Positions 8,878 through 18,881 of a DNA stretch of 64,000 nt are shown one piece after another. Positions within the stretch are counted from its first letter, which is position 1. Every line of letters begins with the position of its first letter. The notes below the pieces were generated by a model that worked only from the letters and a program-made list of their open reading frames with translations, ran no database searches and was not told where the DNA came from. The stretch comes from Actinomyces viscosus (lineage in GTDB: Bacteria > Actinomycetota > Actinomycetes > Actinomycetales > Actinomycetaceae): NCBI RefSeq assembly GCF_900637975.1, contig NZ_LR134477.1, positions 2,480,001 through 2,544,000 of the forward strand, given 5' to 3'. The position numbers and the translations under genes were made by a program.

Positions 8878-9435
8878 GTGAAGATAGATCGGCGCAGCAC
8901 GGATACCCGTCAACGGCTCATCGACACCACCCTGGACCTCATCGAGGTCCACGGGTGGAGCGAGGTGACGCTGGGCGGTGTGGCCCGTGCCTGCGGGGTG
9001 ACCACGCCCGCCTGCTACAAGCACTTCCCGTCCAAGACGAGTCTCTTCGAGGCCGCGGCGCGCCAGCTGTCCACCTCGTTGGGCGAGCGCGCGGGCGCCC
9101 TGGTCCGGGAGGACCCGATCGAGTCGCTCGTCGGCATCGGATCACTCCTGGTGGATCTGGCCGCCGAGCGCCCCCGGCTCTTCGAGTTCAACCAGGTCAG
9201 CCCCGCGGCCATCGCCGCGCTCGACCGGTTGGATGAGCACCCGCTGCTGGCACTGACCCGCGGCGAGGTGGAGCGCCTGGCCGCGCAGCGGGGAACCGAT
9301 CCGGAACCGCTTCACCTCCTCGTGTGGTCCTGCCTGCAGGGCTACACCCAGCTCATCGCTGTCGGCGCCACCACCGCCGACGCCACCTTCATCCGCGCAG
9401 CCCTGCGCGCCATCGTCACGATTGGAGACAGCTGA
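8878..9435 (+). CDS. TetR/AcrR family transcriptional repressor
   Basis: A 185-aa one-component regulator. The N-terminal helix-turn-helix covers residues about 10-55 (TRQRLIDTTLDLIEVHGW, then VARACGVTTPACYKHFPSK, the family's recognition-helix pattern). The C-terminal ligand domain ends with a WHG-type region. The GTG start abuts the promoter described upstream, so the gene is probably translated from a leaderless transcript and repressed by its own product. Its stop overlaps the start of the next gene (TGATG), so the reductase is its likely co-regulated target. The inducer is unknown; with a quinone-reductase-like partner, a reactive electrophile or quinone is plausible. Confidence 0.88.
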   Translation: MKIDRRSTDTRQRLIDTTLDLIEVHGWSEVTLGGVARACGVTTPACYKHFPSKTSLFEAAARQLSTSLGERAGALVREDPIESLVGIGSLLVDLAAERPRLFEFNQVSPAAIAALDRLDEHPLLALTRGEVERLAAQRGTDPEPLHLLVWSCLQGYTQLIAVGATTADATFIRAALRAIVTIGDS

Positions 9436-10046
9436 TGACCACCAAGAAGACTTCCAAGAAGACGGGCGAGCGCACCCTCATCGTCTACGCCCACCCCTAC
9501 GACGGCTCCTTCAACCACGCCGTGCTCGAGGCCGTCACCTCCGCCCTGGACAAGGCGAACTGGCCCTACAACGTCATCGACCTCTACGCCGATGGCTTCG
9601 ACCCGCGCTACACCGCCGAGGAGCTGGCCCTGTTCAGCGAGGGCGGCACGCTGGACCCGCTGGTGAGCCATTACCAGAAGCTCATCGAGGGCGCCTCTCG
9701 CATCATCGTCATCTGCCCGATCTGGTGGAGCGACGTGCCCGCCATCGTCAAGGGCTTTGTCGACAAGGTCATGAAGCAGGGCTGGGCGTACCACGCGACG
9801 GCCTCCGGGGTTAAGGGCCACCTCACCCACATCCAGCAGGTCCTGGTGCTCACCACCTCGACCTCTCCCACCTGGTACCTGCGCCGGTTCTGCGGCAACT
9901 ACGTCGGCTCGGTGTTCCTGGGCGCCGCTATCAAGCAGCTGGGCATGCGTGGACGGTCGTGGGTCAACTTCGGCACGGTGGGCAAGGCCAGCCGAGGCCA
10001 GCATAAGAAGCACCTCAAGCGCATCGCCCGCCTCGTGGCGAAGTGA
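9435..10046 (+). CDS. NAD(P)H-dependent oxidoreductase, flavodoxin-like fold
   Basis: A 203-aa protein with a lysine-rich N-terminus (KKTSKKTGER) and then the Flavodoxin_2 fold. TLIVYAHPYDGSFNHAV binds the FMN/FAD phosphate, ICPIWWSDVPAIVKGFVDKV is the family's conserved flavin/dimer motif, and QVLVLTTSTSPTWYLRR follows. Relatives reduce quinones or electrophilic compounds with two electrons. The ATG overlaps the TetR stop codon by 1 nt (TGATG), so the two are co-translated and co-regulated. The alkylation-repair gene follows after 4 bp, making a three-gene operon with a chemical-stress theme. Confidence 0.85.
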   Translation: MTTKKTSKKTGERTLIVYAHPYDGSFNHAVLEAVTSALDKANWPYNVIDLYADGFDPRYTAEELALFSEGGTLDPLVSHYQKLIEGASRIIVICPIWWSDVPAIVKGFVDKVMKQGWAYHATASGVKGHLTHIQQVLVLTTSTSPTWYLRRFCGNYVGSVFLGAAIKQLGMRGRSWVNFGTVGKASRGQHKKHLKRIARLVAK

Positions 10047-10050
10047 CGTC

Positions 10051-10806
10051 ATGAGCCCCACCGCAAGCATCGCCGCAGAGCGACAAGCCGACCTGAACTC
10101 GGGACGAGACGAGTCCCGAACACTGGCCGAGATCCTGGCCATCACCCACTCCGCACTTCTGAGGCAGGTAGTGCCAGATGCACCAGAGGATCTGGTTGAA
10201 GCGGCCACGTATGCCGACTCGCTCGGCGTCCTGGCCCGTATGCAGATCATGGGAGAAGCGCTGTATACGCACCTTGGTCGCTCTGCCTGTCTGGATCTCG
10301 CTGACCACCCGGCCGACACAGTCCGGGGCTGGGCAGTCTTCGCCCTGGTCTCGCAAGAGAAGGACGCCGACGTCGACACGCTGTTAGCCCTGGCAAGGCC
10401 AGCCGCGGATGACCCGCACTTCGGAGTACGCGAATGGTCATGGATGGCAGTGCGTCCGCACTTGGTGCCCCAGCCCGACGAGGCGATCCGCGCGCTGCGG
10501 CAATGGTCCTCAGAACCTTCGGAGCGCATTCGGCGCTTTACCAGCGAGGTGCTACGTCCACATGGTGTGTGGGCACGGCACATCCCCGTACTCAAGAAGG
10601 AGCCTGAGCGGGGCCTGCCACTACTTGAACCATTGCGCGCTGACTCCTCCCGCTACGTGCAGGATTCAGTGGCGAACTGGGTCAACGACGCCTCCAAGAC
10701 ACAGCCCGCCTGGGCCGTTGAGCTCTGCAGGCGATGGCAGAAGGAGTCACCCACCCCAGCCACTGAACGGATTATCAAGCGAGCACTGCGCTCGATCAGG
10801 CGGTGA
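10051..10806 (+). CDS. DNA alkylation repair protein, AlkC/AlkD-like HEAT-repeat family
   Basis: A 251-aa all-helical protein. The C-terminal two thirds (HFGVREWSWMAVRPHL, RRFTSEVLRPHGVW, LPLLEPLRADSSRYVQDSVA, NWVNDASKTQP, SPTPATERIIKRALRS) match what I know of the DNA-alkylation-repair HEAT family, in which DNA glycosylases remove positively charged alkylated bases without base flipping. The start at 10051 is 4 bp after the reductase stop and preferred over an in-frame upstream extension that lies inside the reductase gene. The N-terminal third is less conserved. Codon use is slightly less GC-rich than that of the neighbours. Confidence 0.75.
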   Translation: MSPTASIAAERQADLNSGRDESRTLAEILAITHSALLRQVVPDAPEDLVEAATYADSLGVLARMQIMGEALYTHLGRSACLDLADHPADTVRGWAVFALVSQEKDADVDTLLALARPAADDPHFGVREWSWMAVRPHLVPQPDEAIRALRQWSSEPSERIRRFTSEVLRPHGVWARHIPVLKKEPERGLPLLEPLRADSSRYVQDSVANWVNDASKTQPAWAVELCRRWQKESPTPATERIIKRALRSIRR

Positions 10807-10894
10807 TCTCCTGGCCGGCCAGATGGTCGTCAGTCCCGGCCGGGTCTGCCCTCCCAATAGTCACACATAAGACTGACGGGGGCATTCCGCGCGG

Positions 10895-10978
10895 GCGGGG
10901 ACCTTTCCTCATGGCCGGGGACATGCGACGCCGTCGGGCACAGGATTCTGTCCCCGCACGCGCAAGACGTCCCCGACC
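10895..10978. repeat. Palindromic repeat P1, copy 2
   Basis: Contains GGGGACATGCGACG, a central CAGGATTCTGTCCCCGCACG and the mirror half GCAAGACGTCCCCGACCG. It has the same architecture as the copies at 4034, 18712 and 19441. It lies between the alkylation-repair gene and the DUF817 gene. Confidence 0.65.
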
Positions 10979-11034
10979 GCGAGGGAAAGCCCCTCCCCGC
11001 CAGGCCGACGTCGGAGGTGCGGCATACTTCGGTC

Positions 11035-11892
11035 GTGCCCGATATCGCGCGTCTTCCCTTGAGTCGGTGGCGCCTGCTCCCCCGCCGCCTGATCCAGTTC
11101 GCCCTCCTGGAACTGGCCTGCTGCGGCTTCGCCATCGCCATCTTCGTGGGACTTGCGGTGAGCACTCTGATCTGGAGCTACACCGATCCGCCGATCGCCC
11201 GCTACGACGCCCTGCTGATCTACGTCGTCGTGGTGCAGATCGCCTTCGTCGCCCTGAGGCTGGAGACCTGGCGCGAGTTCGGCGTCATCTGCGCCTTCCA
11301 CCTCATCGGCCTGGCCCTCGAGGTCTTCAAGGTCCACACCGGCTCCTGGGCCTATCCGGATGCCGGGGCGGTGCGCATCGGCGGGGTGCCGGTCTTCTCC
11401 GGATTCATGTACGCCTCCGTCGGCTCCTACATCTGTCAGTCCTTCCGCCGCCTCGACCTGCACGTGGGCGGCTTTCGGTGGTGGCCGGTGAGCCTGCTGG
11501 CCGTGGCCGCCTACCTCAACTTCTTCACCCATCACGTCATCGTCGACCTGCGCTGGTTCATCGCCGCCGGTTTCCTCATCGCCTTGTGGGGAAGCGGCGT
11601 CCACTTCACTGTCGGCGGGGACCGCTACTGGATGCCGACGACGGTGGCCTTCATCCTCATCGGGGGCTTCCTCTGGCTGGCGGAGAACCTGGCGACGGCG
11701 TTGAGCGCCTGGCGCTACCCCGACCAGGCCGAGGGCTGGCACCTGGTGCATGCCGGCAAGTTCGGCAGCTGGGCGCTGCTCATCTCGCTCAGCTTCGTGC
11801 TCGTCGCCGCCGTCAAGGCGAAGGAGGGCACTCTCTATGGGCGCGGCCTGCCGAGGGTGACGCGCCAGCGGCTGCGCGTCGCCGAGACCTGA
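11035..11892 (+). CDS. DUF817 family membrane protein
   Basis: About 285 aa with roughly seven hydrophobic segments (residues about 18-44, 54-72, 80-98, 118-136, 145-170, 190-215, 245-265). Conserved pieces include EVFKVHTGSWAYPD, RIGGVPVFSGFMYASVGSYI, LNFFTHHVIVDLRW and HAGKFGSWALLISLSFVLVA, all familiar from DUF817. The histidines in FTHHVIVD and the WAYP motif suggest a metal or cofactor site, but no function is established. The GTG at 11035 is chosen because CATACT lies 6 nt before it; an upstream GTG (11017) would add six residues. The gene converges on the DUF5926 gene with a strong palindromic terminator between. Confidence 0.8.
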   Translation: MPDIARLPLSRWRLLPRRLIQFALLELACCGFAIAIFVGLAVSTLIWSYTDPPIARYDALLIYVVVVQIAFVALRLETWREFGVICAFHLIGLALEVFKVHTGSWAYPDAGAVRIGGVPVFSGFMYASVGSYICQSFRRLDLHVGGFRWWPVSLLAVAAYLNFFTHHVIVDLRWFIAAGFLIALWGSGVHFTVGGDRYWMPTTVAFILIGGFLWLAENLATALSAWRYPDQAEGWHLVHAGKFGSWALLISLSFVLVAAVKAKEGTLYGRGLPRVTRQRLRVAET

Positions 11893-11934
11893 GCCGCCCG
11901 GCCCGCGCCCCGGCCCCGCACTTGCGAACACCGT

Positions 11935-12001
11935 CGAGCCGGGCATATTTCGCGGTGCCCGACAGAATTTCTGTTGGTCTGGGCGAAATATGCCCGGCTC
12001 G
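11935..12001. terminator. Strong bidirectional hairpin between convergent genes
   Basis: Perfect 19-bp inverted arms (CGAGCCGGGCATATTTCGC at 11935-11953, complement at 11983-12001) surround a loop that can itself pair (CCGACAGAA / TTCTGTTGG with one wobble). It is placed between the stops of two convergent genes. Confidence 0.75.
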
Positions 12002-12025
12002 GCGAAAGAAGAGGAGGGAAAGGGC

Positions 12026-12916
12026 TCAGAGGTTGACCTGGCGGGAGATGATGCCGGCCTTGGCGCGGCGGACCTCGGGGCTCAGGGGGCTCTCATCGGC
12101 CAGTGCGGCGTCGAGGCGCTTGCCCATGGCCTGCAGCGGCTCGGTGAGCTCCTCGGCCTCCGTGCCGGGCACGAGCTCCCACACGGGAATGGCCAGGCCG
12201 TTGGCCCGGAAGGCGCCGACGAAGCGCGCCCCCTCCTCCAGGTCGGACTCGCGCGCGGCGTAGATGCGGGCGAAGGCGTTGAAGAACTCGTCCTCGTCCT
12301 CCCCGCGCACCCAGCGCACGAACTCCTTGGCGCCCAGGCGGCACCAGTAGGCGTGCTCGACGCCGGGCACGGGCCGGGTCGGGGCGATCTCCTCCTTGGC
12401 GCGCTCGATGGCGTCCTCAATGACCTGGCGGGCCTGCTCGTTGTCACCGGCGGCCTGGGGGTCGACCCAGAAGTCGAAGGTCTCGCGCACGGAGACGACC
12501 GGCGGCTCACTGGTGTCGAGGATGTCCTGGAGGCGCGGGCCGGGTTCAGGCAGGCCCTCGGTGCGCAGCGCCTGACCCTCGGGCAGATCGAGGGTGGCCA
12601 GCACCGCGGCGGCGACGTCGCGGGAGGCGTCCCCGGAGTGCATGGAGGTCTGCATGGCCACGAGGACCTCGCCGTCGGAGCGCTTGAGCCCCTGGACGAA
12701 CTCGGGCAGGAGCGTGACGAGCTGGACCTGCCGGCCTCCGTGCTCCTCGCTCAGGCGCACCGTGGCCGTGGCGGCCGGGATGATCTGCGCCATCGCCACG
12801 AGGTCCTCCTCGGCCGGGATGCCGGCGAAGGGGCGGGCGACGAACTCGATACTCTGCTTGCGGGGCTTGGTGGCCTTGGCGGCCGGGCGGCGCCCGTGGC
12901 GCTTCTTCTTCGACAT
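12026..12916 (-). CDS. DUF5926 family protein
   Basis: A 296-aa soluble protein with a very basic N-terminus (SKKKRHGRRPAAKATKPRK), then a conserved body beginning IEFVARPFAGIPAEEDLVAM and a C-terminal helical region with WCRLGAKEFVRWVRGEDEDEFFNAFARI. This is the actinobacterial DUF5926 family, of unknown function. The basic tail could bind nucleic acid. The start is supported by TAGGCT (minus strand, 12924-12929) 7 nt before the ATG, again a leaderless arrangement. There are no transmembrane helices. Confidence 0.75.
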   Translation of the reverse strand: MSKKKRHGRRPAAKATKPRKQSIEFVARPFAGIPAEEDLVAMAQIIPAATATVRLSEEHGGRQVQLVTLLPEFVQGLKRSDGEVLVAMQTSMHSGDASRDVAAAVLATLDLPEGQALRTEGLPEPGPRLQDILDTSEPPVVSVRETFDFWVDPQAAGDNEQARQVIEDAIERAKEEIAPTRPVPGVEHAYWCRLGAKEFVRWVRGEDEDEFFNAFARIYAARESDLEEGARFVGAFRANGLAIPVWELVPGTEAEELTEPLQAMGKRLDAALADESPLSPEVRRAKAGIISRQVNL

Positions 12917-13090
12917 GACCGTCAGCCTACCGGCCGGCCCGTGCCCCTCCCAGGCCGACGCCGGCCCGTCGGCGGCCCATGACGCGGCTCACGGCCGGCC
13001 CGGCCACCGGCCGGACGTCCCCAGCCGGGCGTCCCCGGGCTGCCCGCCACCACCTCGCCGCCGACCGTCGGACCGCAGCGGGCACCCGGC

Positions 13091-14704
13091 TCAGAAGCTG
13101 GAGGAGGAGCCGGACCCGGAGAAGCCTCCGCCACCGCTGTAGCCGCCGGAGAAGCTGGAGCCACCCGACCCGCCGGAGCTGCTCGACGGCGTGTAGGAGG
13201 AGGCCGAGCTGTAGCCCGTCACCAGGTCGGAGATCGGGGTGAAGGAGCTGTAGGAGCCCCCGGCGCCGGAGCCCGAACCGGACGAGCCGACCACGGAGAT
13301 CGCCGGCGAGGAGGGGTTGAGACGGATCGTCGAGTGGGGGTTGTAGGAGCCGTGTCCGCCGCCCAGGTACCAGTAGCCGGCGTAGGCGGCGTCCCTGGAC
13401 GAGCGCGAGTCGTAGCGACGACGACGCTCCTCGGCGTACCTGGAGGTGTCGGCGTCGATGGCCTCGCGCGCGAGCCGGGCCGCCTTCGTCTTCGTCTCGC
13501 TGGCGATCTCGTCGAGCTCGTCGAGCGCGGCCGAGGGCTGGAGCGAGCCGTCCTCCAGCTCGGAGGTCATGGCGTCCAGGCGCTGCTTGCGGGAGCGGAC
13601 CCACTCCCGCTCCTCCTTGGAGCGCTCCGGCATGGCGCCCGTGGTGGCGACGTTGGAGCTGTCGATCTCATGGCACAGGCGCCGCAGCGACTGCAGGTCC
13701 TCCAGAACCGGGCCCTGCTCGTTGTACCAGGTCCGCTCCCAGCCGTTGTCCTGGTTGAGGAAGGTCGCGGTGTTGGCGATGACGTCGTCGAGGGAGTCAA
13801 GGATCGCGGAGCGCTTCTCCAGCTTGGTGGCACGCCTCAGCACCGACATGCCGAACCACTGGGCGCCCCGGGGGCTGCCGAAGTCCTGCCAGGAGCGGGT
13901 CAGCTTCTCGTACTCGCCGCGGAACCAGCGGTAACGGGCCATGACCTGCTCCCCGTGGGGCTCGTCCTCGGGGATCGTGCCCGCCAGGAGCTCGGTGGTC
14001 TCGTAGTCGTGGGTGACCTGCGAGTAGTGGCGCAGCGCCTCGCGGGCCCGACGCCGTGCGGTGAAGCCGCGCCACAGGTAGTACGAGAGCCAGGCGACGC
14101 CCGCGAGCGCCGAGACGACCGGTAGAACGTAGTTGGCCCACACGTCGCCGCCTCCGGGTCGGCCGACGACGTCGGCGGTCTTGGTCGCCATGGAGACGGT
14201 GCCCCCGTACCAGTCGGCGCGGCGGTACTGGTCCTTGGCGGCGTCCTGGATGGCGGCTTGCTGGGCCAGGGGCACCGCGACGTCCTCACCGAAGTAGCAG
14301 CCCACCTTGCGCGCGTCGGGGGCGACCGCGAGGATCACCAGGCCGTCGCTCCAGTAGTTGGGGTTCGACGTCGAGATCCACGGGACGTCGGTGTCGGCCT
14401 CGTGGGAGCGCGCGTAGGCGAGCACGGCGTCGTTGAGGTTGTCGACGTCCCAGCCCGGGACGGTGAGCACGGCGACGTGGACGTCCTGGCGGAACCGCAT
14501 CGCCTGGATCTCCCTGGTGAGCGGCTCGGTCTGGAGTATCCCGGCCTCGTCGTGGACCTCCACCGTGGGGTGGTGGCTCCCGCCGAAGGGCCAGAGGACC
14601 ATGATCGGCAGCGCCGCGATGAGGGCGAGGCTGACCACCACATTGGCGACGAAGGCCGCCACCGACCGGACTCCGCCCAGGCCGGCGATGTGAGACTGTT
14701 GCAT
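13091..14704 (-). CDS. DUF5129/TPM-domain membrane protein with Gly/Ser-rich tail
   Basis: A 537-aa protein. A transmembrane helix lies near residues 15-38, followed by an extracytoplasmic TPM-like domain at about 45-180 (VEVHDEAGILQTEPL, VHVAVLTVPGW, DGLVILAVAPDARKVGCYFGED). A second helix is at about 195-215. A long cytoplasmic helical domain contains YRWFRGEYEKLTRSWQDFGSPRGAQWF, then a tail of Ser/Gly with the ending GFSGSGSSSSF. This matches DUF5129 proteins of Actinomyces; function unknown. The ATG at 14704 has an AGGAAAGGGA ribosome site. It follows a shorter paralogue by 115 bp on the same strand. Repair of membrane complexes (as for plant TPM proteins) is only an analogy. Confidence 0.75.
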   Translation of the reverse strand: MQQSHIAGLGGVRSVAAFVANVVVSLALIAALPIMVLWPFGGSHHPTVEVHDEAGILQTEPLTREIQAMRFRQDVHVAVLTVPGWDVDNLNDAVLAYARSHEADTDVPWISTSNPNYWSDGLVILAVAPDARKVGCYFGEDVAVPLAQQAAIQDAAKDQYRRADWYGGTVSMATKTADVVGRPGGGDVWANYVLPVVSALAGVAWLSYYLWRGFTARRRAREALRHYSQVTHDYETTELLAGTIPEDEPHGEQVMARYRWFRGEYEKLTRSWQDFGSPRGAQWFGMSVLRRATKLEKRSAILDSLDDVIANTATFLNQDNGWERTWYNEQGPVLEDLQSLRRLCHEIDSSNVATTGAMPERSKEEREWVRSRKQRLDAMTSELEDGSLQPSAALDELDEIASETKTKAARLAREAIDADTSRYAEERRRRYDSRSSRDAAYAGYWYLGGGHGSYNPHSTIRLNPSSPAISVVGSSGSGSGAGGSYSSFTPISDLVTGYSSASSYTPSSSSGGSGGSSFSGGYSGGGGFSGSGSSSSF

Positions 14705-14819
14705 CTGAGCTTCCCTTTCCTCCCGCAGCTTGGCGAGATGACGACTGTGAGCGTCCGAGGGCCGCAGGGATCCCCGGACGGTGGACGGGGGCACCGGCTA
14801 GGGGCACAGGGCGCGACGA

Positions 14820-15824
14820 TCAGGACCCGGGGAAGGTGCCGTCCCCGAAGAAGCGCGCTCGGGCAGCCAGGAACTGCTGGGAACTGCCCTGCCCGGTGAG
14901 GCCGACGTGGCCGCCGGTCGGGTACCAGCACCCGCTGTGCCGCCCGGGCCCGACGACGCCCGGAGAACCTCGGGCGTTCAGCCGGCGGCGCGCCCCGGCG
15001 TCGAGTGCGTTGAGGGGCGGACCGGTGCCGGCGGCACGAAGTGCCAGGCTGCCCGCCGACCGGCGGACGTCGGCCGCGATCCAGGCAAGCTCGTCCAGCG
15101 CCGCCGAGGGCCGCAGGCGACCGGCGGACAGCTCGGCGGTCATCTCGGTGAGGCGCTGGTGGTGGGCGCGGACCTGCTCCCGGGCCTCCACCGTGCCGCC
15201 GGGGGCGAAGGCGTGGGAGTCGATCTGCTGGCACAGGCCCAGGAGCAGGTTGAGGTCCTGAAGGACCGGCCGCTGCTCGTCGTACCAGCGCCGCTCCCAG
15301 CTGGAGGACAGGGTCAGGAGGGCGGCGTCGCCGGCGATGACGTCGTCGGTCGAGTCCAGTGCGGCAGAGCGCCGCTCAAGCTCGGTGACGCGCCCGAGCA
15401 TCCCCGGATCGAACCACTGGGCGCCCCGAGGGCTGCCGAGGTCCTGCCAGGAGCGGGTCAGGCTCTCGTACTCGTCGCGGAACCAGCGGTAGTGGTCCAC
15501 GACCCGGGCGCCGCGGGGCTCGCCTTCAGGGATGAGGCGGGCCTGGAGCTCGGTGGCCTCATAGTCGTGGGTGACCTGCGAGTAGTGGTGCAGCGCCTGC
15601 TCGGCCACACGGCGCGCGGCCAGGCCGCGCCACAGGTAGTAGGCGGTGCCACCGGCGCCCAGAAGGGCCAGAAGCAGCGAGGCGGGCAGAAGAACGGGGC
15701 CCCAGAGCGCTGCGGCCAGCGGTGAGAAGACGGCCGTCAGACCGGTGATCATGACGGCCGAGAAGGCCAGCAGCGAGCGGATCCCACCGAGACGAACGAT
15801 GAGGGGCAGGTGCGTCGGCGGCAT
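14820..15824 (-). CDS. DUF5129-like paralogue lacking the TPM domain
   Basis: 334 aa with two close transmembrane segments (residues about 15-38 and 42-65). The helical domain follows: YRWFRDEYESLTRSWQDLGSPRGAQWF is nearly identical to the block in the next gene. There is no TPM-like extracytoplasmic domain, and the Gly/Ser-rich tail is replaced by a short ending. The ATG at 15824 has AGGAGG 4 nt upstream, better than the upstream ATG at 15848. With the downstream 537-aa protein it makes a tandem paralogue pair that arose by duplication; heteromeric assembly is a reasonable inference. Confidence 0.7.
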   Translation of the reverse strand: MPPTHLPLIVRLGGIRSLLAFSAVMITGLTAVFSPLAAALWGPVLLPASLLLALLGAGGTAYYLWRGLAARRVAEQALHHYSQVTHDYEATELQARLIPEGEPRGARVVDHYRWFRDEYESLTRSWQDLGSPRGAQWFDPGMLGRVTELERRSAALDSTDDVIAGDAALLTLSSSWERRWYDEQRPVLQDLNLLLGLCQQIDSHAFAPGGTVEAREQVRAHHQRLTEMTAELSAGRLRPSAALDELAWIAADVRRSAGSLALRAAGTGPPLNALDAGARRRLNARGSPGVVGPGRHSGCWYPTGGHVGLTGQGSSQQFLAARARFFGDGTFPGS

Positions 15825-15936
15825 TGTCCTCCTCTCATGGTGTCTCACCCCGGGTCCTGGCCGGTCTGCGGCCCAGTGGCCGTCCGGCGTGCTTCATCCT
15901 TCCGCGCAGCCAGGCCGCCGACCATGGGGAGAGCAA

Positions 15937-15971
15937 CACGGGGCGCCCCCGTGAGAGGGGGGCGCCCCGTG
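15937..15971. terminator. GC-rich 14-bp hairpin
   Basis: Inverted arms CACGGGGCGCCCCC and GGGGGCGCCCCGTG are separated by 7 bases. It lies downstream of ridA on the minus strand and upstream of the DUF5129 pair, so it probably ends the ridA transcript. Confidence 0.6.
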
Positions 15972-16198
15972 GAAGCGGAACCGTGAGGAAGCCTAGTGAG
16001 CGCTCCGGCCCGGCGGCAGGGTCTAACGCCCCATGACGGCCGGGGTGTCGCCCTGTCGGGGAGGGGAGGAGACAGGGATCCGGTGGAGGCCTGGTGGAGG
16101 TCCGGTGGAGGTCCGGCAGGAGCCCGCGCCCGGGTGGCCGACGCCGATCGCGACGGCTCCCGTCGCGGCGTCACCGGGCGGCTCCGGATCGGACCGGC

Positions 16199-16597
16199 TC
16201 AGGGCCGGGCGGCGATGGCCTCGATCTCGACGCCGGCCCCCAGCGGCAGGGCGGCGACGCCGAAGGCGGCTCGGGCGGGGAGGGTCTCGCCGGTGAAGTA
16301 GCGGGCGTAGACCTCGTTGACGGCGGCGAAGTCGGCGATGTCGGCGAGCAGGACCGTGGTCTTGACGACGTCGTCGTACCCGAGCCCGGCCTCGGCCAGG
16401 ATGGCCCCCACGTTCTTGAGGACCTGCTCGGCCTGGGCCTGGATGTCGCCGTCGACGAGCGCGCCGGTGGCCGGGTCGAGCGGCACCTGCCCGGAGACGA
16501 AGACGAGCGAGCCCGCCTCCTGGCCGGTCGAGACGCCCTGGGAGTAGGGGCCGACGGCGGCGGGGGCGCTGGTGGTGGCGATACGGCTGACGGTCAT
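16199..16597 (-). CDS. RidA family enamine/imine deaminase
   Basis: 132 aa, the full length of the family. It has [13 protein letters not shown] at the N-terminus, [62 protein letters not shown] and the C-terminal [24 protein letters not shown], which carries the catalytic-pocket Arg and Glu. RidA hydrolyses reactive 2-aminoacrylate-type enamines made by PLP enzymes. The ATG at 16597 follows AGGAGG; in-frame upstream sequence lacks conservation. It is transcribed divergently from the phosphoglucomutase gene. Confidence 0.9.
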   Translation of the reverse strand: MTVSRIATTSAPAAVGPYSQGVSTGQEAGSLVFVSGQVPLDPATGALVDGDIQAQAEQVLKNVGAILAEAGLGYDDVVKTTVLLADIADFAAVNEVYARYFTGETLPARAAFGVAALPLGAGVEIEAIAARP

Positions 16598-16891
16598 GGT
16601 TCCTCGTTCCTCCTGGGCGCTGGGGCGCGTTGTCCTGTCGTTTCGGGCGGGCACGGCGGTGCGGCGGAGCAGCAGCGGTGCCGGCGCCCGGGCCAGACTA
16701 CCCACGTCCGCGGGTCCGGCCGGTGTCGGCAGGCGCCGCCGGGCAGGCCCTCGCATCACAGCGCTACCCGGGTGCCACCCGGGTGCCACCCGGGACCTAC
16801 GGCACTTCCCGCCGGGCCTTCGCGACGGACTCTCCCGGAACACCGTCGTCGTCGGGCGTCTCGGCCCCGCGGCCGATCCAGACCCGGGCCC

Positions 16892-16930
16892 GAATCAGCC
16901 GTTGTTTCGCACAGCGAAACAGGCTGATTC
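16892..16930. promoter_or_regulatory. Nested palindrome upstream of pgm
   Basis: GAATCAGCC (16892-16900), GTTTCGC (16904-16910), ACA, GCGAAAC (16914-16920), GGCTGATTC (16922-16930) form a two-tier inverted repeat centred 48 bp before the pgm ATG. It overlaps the expected -35 region (the -10 candidate CACACT is at 16947-16952), so it may be an operator or an RNA-independent cruciform. Confidence 0.55.
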
Positions 16931-16959
16931 AACCAGTGGTACGTGACACACTGTGCCCC

Positions 16960-18642
<1,683 letters not shown>

Positions 18643-18711
18643 GGCTGAGGCCAAGGAGCACCGCCGCCCACCACCGGCCGGGCAGATCGCACAACCCTGC
18701 GCTCCAGCCGG

Positions 18712-18830
18712 GGACCTTCTGCGCGTGCGGGTACAGGAATTCTGTACCCGCACGCGCGGCATGTCCCCGGCTGTGGAGGAACCGGACAGAACGTCCCCGC
18801 AGGCGTGGAATGTCCCCGGCTGTGGAGGGT
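18712..18830. repeat. Palindromic repeat P1, copy 3 (with partial tandem half)
   Basis: A near-perfect palindrome (GCGCGTGCGGGTACAGGAAT, then TCTGTACCCGCACGCGC) flanked by GGGGAC and ATGTCCCC, followed by a degenerate second right half (AACGTCCCCGCAGGCGTGG, ATGTCCCCGGCTGTGG). The phrase CCCCGGCTGTGGAGG occurs twice. It lies between pgm and the GNAT gene. Confidence 0.75.
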
Positions 18831-18881
18831 GGAGGCGGGCGAGCGGTCGACGTCGGGCGGCCGACTGGCCAGAATGCGGGT

